Origin: CAWAYH01 sp963786195 | Lineage (GTDB): Bacteria > Acidobacteriota > Vicinamibacteria > Vicinamibacterales > 2-12-FULL-66-21 | Direction of reading: 5' to 3' | Assembly (NCBI GenBank): GCA_963786195.1 | Contig: CAWAYH010000009.1 | Location: forward strand, 62,001-126,000 | Length of the DNA: 64,000 nucleotides | Shown here: positions 57,501 through 64,000 of the stretch, in pieces | Layout of the letters: every line of letters begins with the position of its first letter | Numbering within the stretch: position 1 is the stretch's first letter | The notes under the pieces: generated by a model | Database searches by the model: none | The model's input: only the letters and a program-made list of their open reading frames with translations | Told to the model about the DNA's origin: nothing | Made by a program: the position numbers and the translations under genes

Positions 57501-57539
57501 AGCATACCCTCAACAGTTGATTCAATCAAGTGTTGAGGG
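57501..57539 (-). promoter_or_regulatory. padR promoter and 33-bp palindromic operator; leaderless start
   Basis: Minus strand -35 TTGATT (57524-57529), 17-bp spacer, -10 TATGCT (57501-57506), then 6 nt to the padR ATG, so the message should start at or within a base or two of the ATG. Bases 57507-57539 form a near-perfect palindrome: two 16-bp arms around one central base with one mismatch (CCCTCAACAGTTGATT and mirror). It covers the spacer and -35, so PadR binding there would block RNA polymerase. Confidence 0.85.
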
Positions 57540-57549
57540 CATCCGGTCA

Positions 57550-59829
<2,280 letters not shown>

Positions 59830-59945
59830 GACCGCCTCCACCCTGTGTCCGGGTTTACCGGACTTGCCCCCGCGACACGCCTGATCACTGAGACAGCAAA
59901 AGTCGTGCTCAGGGTGCGACAGGAGCGATGAAGAAGATGGATGAG

Positions 59946-60786
59946 CTACCGGGTCGTTCCGAGCAGCGCGCGAATTCGCGCTTCCGTGGGCGGGTGTGTG
60001 GAGAAGAGCGACATCAGGCCTTCGCCCGAAAATGGCTTCACGATGAACATGTGGGCGGTCGCCGGGTTCGCATCCATGGGAATGCGCTTCGACTGCGCCT
60101 CGATTTTTCGTAGCGCGTCCGCGAGCCCGTAGGGCGTGCCCGCGATCTGCGCGCCGCCGGCGTCCGCGCTGAACTCGCGCGAACGCGAGATCGCCGCCTG
60201 GATCAGCATCGCGGCGATCGGCGCGAGAATCATCATCGCGAGCAGAGCAATCGGGTTGGATCCTTCCCGATCGTCCTGACGGCCGCCGCCGAACATCCCG
60301 GCCCACATCGCCATACGGGCGGCGACCATGATCGCGCCGGCGAGGGTGGCGGCTATGGAACTGATCAGGATGTCACGATGCCTGACGTGCGCCAGTTCGT
60401 GGGCGATCACGCCTTCGAGCTCCGGTTCGGTCAGCAGCTGCAGAATGCCTTCGGTCGCGGCGACCGCGGCGTGATCCGGGTTCCTTCCGGTCGCGAACGC
60501 GTTCGGCGAGGGATCCGGAATCACGTAGACCTTCGGCATGGGGAGCTGCGCCCTGACGCGCGAGCCGCTCCGTCACGCGATACAACGGGTGCCCGGGTCC
60601 CACTTCCTGCGCGCGATACATGCGCAGGACGATCTTGTCCGAAAACCAGTACGACCCGAGGTTCATCACCGCGGCAAAGATCAACGCGATGACAAGTCCG
60701 TTCGCGCCGCCCAGCAGTTCTCCGATCATCAGCAGCGCGCCCGTCAGAAGACCCAGCAGCAGGACCGTCTTTACCCCGTTGGACAT
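59946..60786 (-). CDS. htpX: M48 metalloprotease HtpX
   Basis: An inner-membrane zinc protease degrading misfolded membrane proteins; ~279 residues. Two N-terminal membrane helices (VKTVLLLGLLTGALLMIGEL, LVIALIFAAVMNLGSYWFSD). LPMPKVYVIPDPSPNAFATG leads to VIAHELAHVRHRDIL (HExxH), with FSADAGGAQIAGTPYGLADA supplying the third ligand. The frame changes near 60550. A TACAAT -10 box ends 6 nt before the ATG. Downstream on the same strand is the ClpA-like gene. Confidence 0.93.
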
Positions 60787-60792
60787 GATTTG

Positions 60793-60798
60793 ATTGTA
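60793..60798 (-). promoter_or_regulatory. -10 box directly before htpX
   Basis: TACAAT on the minus strand with 6 nt to the ATG at 60786; no clear -35. Suggests a leaderless message. Confidence 0.5.
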
Positions 60799-60820
60799 CT
60801 CGTAATATCGATCGTGACGT

Positions 60821-61969
60821 TCAGGCCTGCGCGATTCCGAGGCGACTCAACAGGCCGGCGACAAAGGCCGCCCGCCACGGCAAATCGTCGATCTCGACGT
60901 GCTCGTGAATCGCGTGCGCACCATCGCCGCGAGGCCCGAGTCCATCTAATGTGGGAACACCGATCGCGGCCGTAAAATTCCCGTCGGACCCCCCGCCCGT
61001 CCCACCCTCGCCCAGCTGCTGCCCGAGCGCGCCGGCGACGTCCTTCGCCAGCTCATAGAGACGAACGACCTGCGGGCTCCGTTCGAGCGGTGGACGCCCT
61101 ACCCCACCGCGCATCTCCAGCCGCGTGCCCTTCAGGCGCGGCGCCAGCGCCAGCAACTTCGCTTCAATCGTTGCCGCATCCGCCATCGTCGGCACGCGAA
61201 CGTCGATGCTTGCGTGCGCGCAGCTCCGCGACCACGTTGGTGCGTGAGCCGCCGGAGATGACGCCGACGTTCAGGCTGACTCCGCGCTGGAGGTCCTGCA
61301 GCGATTCGATCGCCGCGATCTGGTGGGCCAGCTCGTGGATCGCACTGGCTCCCTTCGTCGGATCGATGCCGGCGTGCGCGGACACGCCGTGGACGGTCAG
61401 CTCGAACTCGCCGCACCCCTTGCGGCTGGTCTTCGCGGCGCCGCCGGGCAGCGAGGGTTCGAGCACCAGCACCGCGTCCGACCGTCGCGCCGTTTCTTCG
61501 ATCGCCGTCCGTGACGTGCCGCTGCCGATCTCTTCGTCGGTCGTCAGGAGCATCGACAGCCGGGGTGCGCCGGGCACCGCCGCTTCGCGAAGCGCGCGCA
61601 CGGCCAGCATCGCGACGCCGATTCCGGCTTTCATGTCGAACACGCCCGGGCCGTGCAGACGGCCGTCGACCTCACGAATCGGCATGCGGCGCGAGCTGCC
61701 CCACGGGCCAGACGGTGTCGAAGTGGCCGAGGAACATCACGCGGCCCGGTCCGCCGTCCCATTCGGCGCAGGAGATGATTGCCGCGTTCCGTCTGGGTCA
61801 GCGGCGTGACGCGGGCGCCGAGCGATTCCAATCGAGCCCGGATCTCCGAGCCGCAGCGATCGACAGCCGCCTTGTCGGTGCTTGGCGACTCGAGGCGGAC
61901 CAGGGCTTCGATCGTCTCGCGGAGCCAGCCGTGTTCCGACCGGCACCATTCCAGCAGTTTCTGATGCAT
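60821..61969 (-). CDS. M20-family metallopeptidase (carboxypeptidase G2-like), frame-broken
   Basis: A ~380-residue co-catalytic zinc peptidase releasing amino acids such as glutamate. Seen: WLRETIEALVRLESPSTDKA, GPGVFDMKAGIGVAMLAVRA (bridging Asp), MLLTTDEEIGSGTSR (catalytic Glu pair), LVLEPSLPGGAAKTSRKGCG (zinc Glu), TVHGVSAHAGIDPTKGASAI (dimerisation domain His), GGTGGGSDGNFTAAIGVPTL, and the C-terminal HAIHEHVEID (last zinc His). Frame changes lie near 61790, 61690 and 61200. It probably also belongs to the htpX side, but on its own transcript. Confidence 0.85.
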
Positions 61970-62009
61970 GAGGTTTTCTGTTGCGAAACTCCGCGCTCCG
62001 CTGGCGTCT

Positions 62010-62015
62010 TATAAT
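62010..62015 (+). promoter_or_regulatory. -10 box directly before small secreted protein
   Basis: TATAAT (perfect) with 6 nt to the ATG at 62022; no clear -35. Leaderless start likely. Confidence 0.6.
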
Positions 62016-62021
62016 ACCGGC

Positions 62022-62552
62022 ATGCGACGCGCGGCCCTTCTCCTGATCCTCGTGCTCGGCGTTTGCCGCCACGTCGCCGGTCAAGTGCCGCTGCCGTTTC
62101 CCAAGCCTGCGGATCCGAAGGCGGCCGGGGCGCAGGCGCCCAAGGTCGAGCCGCCCCAGCGCCCCGGCGGCCCCGCGAGCCCGCCTGCGCCGACCGAGGC
62201 GATGCTGGGCCTGCCGATCTACCCGACGTCCCAGTTCATCGCGTCCTACGACGCCGGCCGCGGGCAGCGTTATTACCTGTTCGGCACCAATGCGTCCTTC
62301 ACCGAGATCGTCGGCTACTACCGCACGGTCCTGAAGCAGAAAGGTGAGCTCGTGTACGAGGAGCCGCCGATTCACATGTTCGAGGTCGGGCGGTTCCGGG
62401 AAGAGACGATGGCGTTTCCGCCGGGCGTGACGGTGAAGGACTATACGTGGGCCGGATCCTCCGGCTATCTGAACCCGAAGCGCGGCGCGGAGCCTGCGAG
62501 GTTCAAGACGATCATCCAGATTGTTCCGTCGCCGGCCGGCGCGCCGAAGTAG
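62022..62552 (+). CDS. Small secreted protein of unknown function
   Basis: A 176-residue exported protein: signal peptide RRAALLLILVLGVCRHVAGQ, then a Pro/Ala-rich linker (PLPFPKPADPKAAGAQAP, QRPGGPASPPAPTEA), and a compact domain with LGLPIYPTSQFIASYDAGRG, YYLFGTNASFTEIVGYYRTV, LKQKGELVYEEPPIHMFEVG, and MAFPPGVTVKDYTWAGSSGY. The domain looks like a small globular module that reads out a difference (GYYRTVLKQKG as in DUF-type secreted proteins of Acidobacteria), but no named family was recognised. It abuts convergent thiC with 3 bp between stops. Confidence 0.8.
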   Translation: MRRAALLLILVLGVCRHVAGQVPLPFPKPADPKAAGAQAPKVEPPQRPGGPASPPAPTEAMLGLPIYPTSQFIASYDAGRGQRYYLFGTNASFTEIVGYYRTVLKQKGELVYEEPPIHMFEVGRFREETMAFPPGVTVKDYTWAGSSGYLNPKRGAEPARFKTIIQIVPSPAGAPK

Positions 62553-62555
62553 TTC

Positions 62556-64000
62556 CTACTCTTCCTTCAGATATATCGCGCTGCCCTTCTCGCGAAACTC
62601 GCGCGATTTTTCGTCCATGCCCTTCTCGGCCATCTCGCGCACCTGCTGCGTCAGCTCCATCGAGCAGAACTTCGGGCCGCACATCGAGCAGAAATGCGCG
62701 ACCTTCGCCCCGTCCGCCGGCAGCGTCTCGTCGTGGTAGGCGCGCGCCGTCACCGGGTCGAGTGACAGGTTGAACTGATCCTCCCACCGGAACTCGAACC
62801 GCGCCTTCGACAGCGCATCGTCCCAGGCCTGCGCGCGCGGATGGCCTTTGGCGAGGTCCGCGGCGTGGGCGGCGATCTTGTACGCGATGACGCCCGCCTT
62901 GACGTCGTTGCGATCGGGAAGGCCGAGGTGCTCCTTCGGCGTGACGTAGCAGAGCATGGCGGTGCCGTACCAGCCGATGACGGCGGCGCCGATGGCCGAG
63001 GTGATGTGGTCGTACCCCGGCGCGATGTCGGTCGTCAGCGGGCCCAGCGTGTAGAACGGCGCTTCGTCGCACCACGCGAGCTGCTTCTCCATGTTCTCGC
63101 GAATGAGGTGCAGCGGGACGTGCCCGGGACCTTCGTTCATGACCTGGACGTCGTACTCCCAGGCGATCTTCGTCAACTCGCCCTGCGTGCGCAGTTCCGC
63201 GAACTGCGGTTCGTCGTTGGCGTCGGCAATGGATCCTGGTCGAAGCCCGTCCCCGAGCGAGAACGACACGTCGTAGGCGCGCATGATCTCGCAGATCTCG
63301 CGGAAGTGCGTGTACGTGAAGTTCTCCTGGTGGTGCGCGAGACACCACTTGGCGATGATCGAGCCGCCGCGCGACACGATGCCGGTCACGCGCCGCGCCG
63401 TCATCGGGATGTAGCGCAGCAACACCCCGGCGTGCACCGTGAAGTAGTCCACGCCCTGCTCGGCCTGCTCGATGAGCGTGTCCCGATAGACCTCCCACGT
63501 CAGGTCCTCCGGCCGTCCCCCGACTTTCTCCAGCGCCTGGTAGATCGGCACCGTGCCAATCGGCACCGGTGAGTTCCGGAGAATCCACTCACGTGTTTCG
63601 TGAATGTCCTTGCCGGTCGAGAGGTCCATCACCGTGTCGGCACCCCAGAGCGTCGCCCAGCGCAGCTTCTCGACCTCTTCCTCGACGGACGAGGTCACCG
63701 CGGAGTTGCCGATGTTGGCGTTCACCTTCACCGCGAAGTGGCGGCCGATGATCATCGGCTCCAGCTCGGGATGGTTGATGTTCGCCGGGATGATGGCCCG
63801 GCCGCGCGCGACCTCGGCGCGGACGAATGCCGCGTCGAACCCCTCACGCAGCGCGATGAACTCCATCTCGGCTGTGATCACGCCTTCGCGTGCGTAGCGG
63901 AGCTGGGTGACAGCCTCAGACCCTCGGAGCGCGGTTTGCGCGCGGGCGTGCAGACCGGGCGACACCTGAGACGCGTTGAGCGCTTCGATCGATCGAGGGC
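62556..64000 (-). CDS. thiC: Phosphomethylpyrimidine synthase ThiC, 3'-partial of the window edge
   Basis: A radical SAM enzyme converting AIR to HMP-P for thiamine. The visible ~480 residues start at VTQLRYAREGVITAEMEFIA and carry PANINHPELEPMIIGRHFAV, DLSTGKDIHETREWILRNSP, VPIGTVPIYQALEKVGGR, HGVLLRYIPMTARRVTGIVS, and SLGDGLRPGSIADANDEPQF. The C-terminal cluster motif CSMCGPKFC (CxxCxxxxC) is present. The N-terminus lies beyond the window: the frame is open to base 64000, so any TPP riboswitch is also outside. The frame is clean. Confidence 0.96.
   Translation of the reverse strand, partial: PRSIEALNASQVSPGLHARAQTALRGSEAVTQLRYAREGVITAEMEFIALREGFDAAFVRAEVARGRAIIPANINHPELEPMIIGRHFAVKVNANIGNSAVTSSVEEEVEKLRWATLWGADTVMDLSTGKDIHETREWILRNSPVPIGTVPIYQALEKVGGRPEDLTWEVYRDTLIEQAEQGVDYFTVHAGVLLRYIPMTARRVTGIVSRGGSIIAKWCLAHHQENFTYTHFREICEIMRAYDVSFSLGDGLRPGSIADANDEPQFAELRTQGELTKIAWEYDVQVMNEGPGHVPLHLIRENMEKQLAWCDEAPFYTLGPLTTDIAPGYDHITSAIGAAVIGWYGTAMLCYVTPKEHLGLPDRNDVKAGVIAYKIAAHAADLAKGHPRAQAWDDALSKARFEFRWEDQFNLSLDPVTARAYHDETLPADGAKVAHFCSMCGPKFCSMELTQQVREMAEKGMDEKSREFREKGSAIYLKEE

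Overview
The window is high-GC DNA from a Gram-negative bacterium. The best match is Acidobacteriota, probably the Vicinamibacteria lineage. The outer-membrane LPS protein LptD, an ExbB/ExbD/TonB set and a membrane pyrophosphatase point to a didermic cell. A large FtsX-type permease paired with a PadR repressor is the layout of the ADOP permeases first described in Acidobacteria. No rRNA, tRNA, phage, IS element or CRISPR array was recognised; almost everything is chromosomal housekeeping.

Layout. 0-10 kb: phosphodiesterase C-terminus, bioY, thiD, moaE-moaD, prfA-prmC, a HIT protein, then a minus-strand block (COG3375 acetyltransferase, HAD phosphatase, two M16 peptidase subunits chained by GTGA overlaps). 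10-16 kb: ileS-lspA-lgt-rluD-nudix. 16-25 kb: HDAC-like deacetylase and lon, a DksA/TraR protein, two unrecognised proteins, rpmB-ridA, rel/spoT. 25-38 kb: TPR lipoprotein, TonB energising system, hppA, DUF502, uppP, secF-secD-yajC-tgt, ddl. 38-46.7 kb: TPR protein, two 17-residue lysine-rich microproteins, a HEAT-repeat/cyclophilin lipoprotein, menC-like enolase, deoxynucleoside kinase, accD-folC. 46.7-54.5 kb: lptD, two nucleotide-sugar enzymes, a fused DolK-type/DUF92 protein coupled to a UbiA prenyltransferase, and a radical SAM protein. 54.5-64 kb: padR-ADOP, a ClpA-like ATPase, htpX, an M20 peptidase, a small secreted protein, and thiC running off the edge.

Two features cut across the window. 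First, many intergenic gaps are filled by short tandem repeats with a fixed 7-, 8- or 9-bp period. The unit differs at each locus, and the repeats are sometimes folded into long inverted repeats. Second, reading frames break repeatedly in about 0-10, 38-46.7, 49-50, 51-54.5 and 60.5-62 kb, while 15.2-38 kb is almost free of breaks. The broken genes are core genes with intact motifs on both sides of each break, so these look like consensus errors rather than pseudogenes. Gene spans given across breaks are reconstructions.

Most interesting: (1) the pair of 17-residue Lys/Gly-rich microproteins with their own terminators and, for the first, a near-consensus promoter; (2) the intergenic repeat family; (3) the fused prenol kinase/prenyl-phosphate kinase candidate coupled to UbiA, suggesting isoprenoid-alcohol salvage; (4) a 33-bp palindrome lying on the promoter of padR-ADOP; (5) recurrent -10 boxes 6-7 nt before start codons, implying leaderless mRNAs.
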